Assembly: GCA_015075185.1 (NCBI GenBank)
Contig: JABTUW010000004.1
Location: 124,001 to 188,000, forward strand
DNA length: 64,000 bases
From: Anaerolineales bacterium
GTDB lineage: Bacteria; Chloroflexota; Anaerolineae; 4572-78; J111
Reading direction: 5' to 3'
Shown here: positions 63,456 through 64,000 of the stretch, piece after piece
Layout of the letters: each line of letters opens with the position of its first letter
How positions within the stretch are numbered: position 1 is the stretch's first letter
Program-made: the position numbers and the translations under genes
Notes under the pieces: generated by a model
Database searches by the model: none
The model's input: the letters and a program-made list of their open reading frames with translations, nothing else
Told to the model about the DNA's origin: nothing

Positions 63456-64000
63456 TCACCCGCCAATCTGGCTCATGGTCCGGTTTTCGGCAAACTGGCC
63501 GTTCCGCAACTGATGGCCGACCGGCTTGGCCTGGATGGCCCGCTGAAACAGAGCCACCAAATCCTGGTGGGTTCCGCCGCCGCGTAGCGTCTCCCGAAAG
63601 TCAAGCTCCCCATCTACCAGCAGGCACATGCGCAGGCGGCCATCAGAGGTCAGGCGCATGCGGTTGCAATCGTCGCAGTAGGGATTGCTGACCGGGCTGA
63701 TGAAGCCAACCGTCCCCAACGAGCCGGCCAGCCGGTAGACTCGTGCTTCGCCGTCCAGGTGGCCGTTGTTAATCGGGAAAAGTGGCCCCAGCTCGGCTTC
63801 AATCCGACTTTTGACCTCGTCACTGGAAACATAGTGCTCAAGCTGGATTTCGGTGGGGCCGGCGAAGGGCATCAACTCGATGAAGCGGATCTGCCAGGAT
63901 TTCTCCAGCGTGAGTCGGGCCAGTTCAACGGCGGCATCATCGTTATAACCACGGGTAATGACGGCATTGAGTTTAAGCGGGGTGAGACCCACTTTTTCAG
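63456..64000 (-). CDS. moaA: GTP 3',8-cyclase (molybdenum cofactor), 5' end cut by window edge
   Basis: MoaA is a radical SAM enzyme that, with MoaC, converts GTP to cyclic pyranopterin monophosphate. About 181 C-terminal residues are visible: EKVGLTPLKLNAVITRGYND, IRFIELMPF, the C-terminal 4Fe-4S cysteines in PYCDDCNRMRLTSDG and LRMCLL, and the terminal SQIGG with the conserved Gly-Gly. The radical SAM CxxxCxxC lies beyond the window edge. It belongs with mobA (5787) to the cofactor pathway needed by a molybdoenzyme not seen here. Confidence 0.95.
   Translation of the reverse strand, partial: EKVGLTPLKLNAVITRGYNDDAAVELARLTLEKSWQIRFIELMPFAGPTEIQLEHYVSSDEVKSRIEAELGPLFPINNGHLDGEARVYRLAGSLGTVGFISPVSNPYCDDCNRMRLTSDGRLRMCLLVDGELDFRETLRGGGTHQDLVALFQRAIQAKPVGHQLRNGQFAENRTMSQIGG

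Overview
The window looks like a chromosome segment of a member of the Chloroflexota, probably Anaerolineae-related. This is an inference from gene content (Tm-1-like/UPF0261, DUF1786, fused homocysteine methyltransferase-MTHFR, a fused NuoE-NuoF, LPxTG/DUF11 surface protein), moderately high GC, strong Shine-Dalgarno sites with frequent GTG/TTG starts, and intergenic gaps full of short self-complementary word repeats. No prophage, insertion sequence, CRISPR array or plasmid function was seen.

Layout. 1-6.8 kb: the 5' part of deoB (cut by the window edge), ssrA (tmRNA) with promoter and terminator, a tyrosine-recombinase-fold protein with a degenerate active site, a WecA/TagO-type transferase, a GAF-PAS histidine kinase, mobA and acpP. 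7-14.9 kb: a TauE/SafE permease and a sugar or polyol catabolic cluster (UPF0261, two TIM-barrel isomerases, two Gfo/Idh/MocA dehydrogenases) around a GntR/FCD regulator with operator-like palindromes at its promoter. 15-30 kb: dusB, a pentapeptide-repeat protein, an LPETG-anchored surface protein, a secreted GH116 hydrolase fused to an alpha/beta hydrolase, a protein with an N-terminal motif like contractile-injection-system cargo, a DUF2330 protein, a GroEL paralogue lacking key ATPase residues, a BNR/VPS10-like repeat protein and two GT4 glycosyltransferases. 30-42.7 kb: DUF1786, a cysteine-motif PAS kinase, a GNAT protein, homocysteine methyltransferase/MTHFR, and NuoEF and HoxU-like diaphorase subunits separated by GNAT, Nudix and LysE genes. 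42.7-48.9 kb: a CoA transferase, an AT-rich island (36-bp tandem repeat, DUF2513 protein), GNAT, arginase-family, 7-TM and aldo/keto reductase genes. 49-64 kb: an Ile-type T-box driving alaX-ileS, two tandem paralogous microproteins, tRNA-Sec, lpd, a leucine leader-peptide attenuator ahead of leuS and a NarL-type kinase, ilvE, two tRNA-Ala genes and the 3' part of moaA.

How the parts connect. Aminoacyl-tRNA synthetase genes are controlled by two different amino-acid-sensing leaders: a T-box with an apparent AUU specifier for alaX-ileS, and a 36-codon leader peptide with eight Leu codons followed by a terminator for leuS. Branched-chain aminotransferase ilvE lies just upstream of the leuS unit. 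mobA, moaA, tRNA-Sec and the NuoEF/HoxU diaphorase subunits would fit a molybdo/seleno formate dehydrogenase encoded elsewhere, but none is in the window. The most unusual items are the leuS attenuator, two hairpin-forming repeats inside the ileS reading frame, the GH116-hydrolase fusion, the divergent GroEL and the inactive-looking recombinase.
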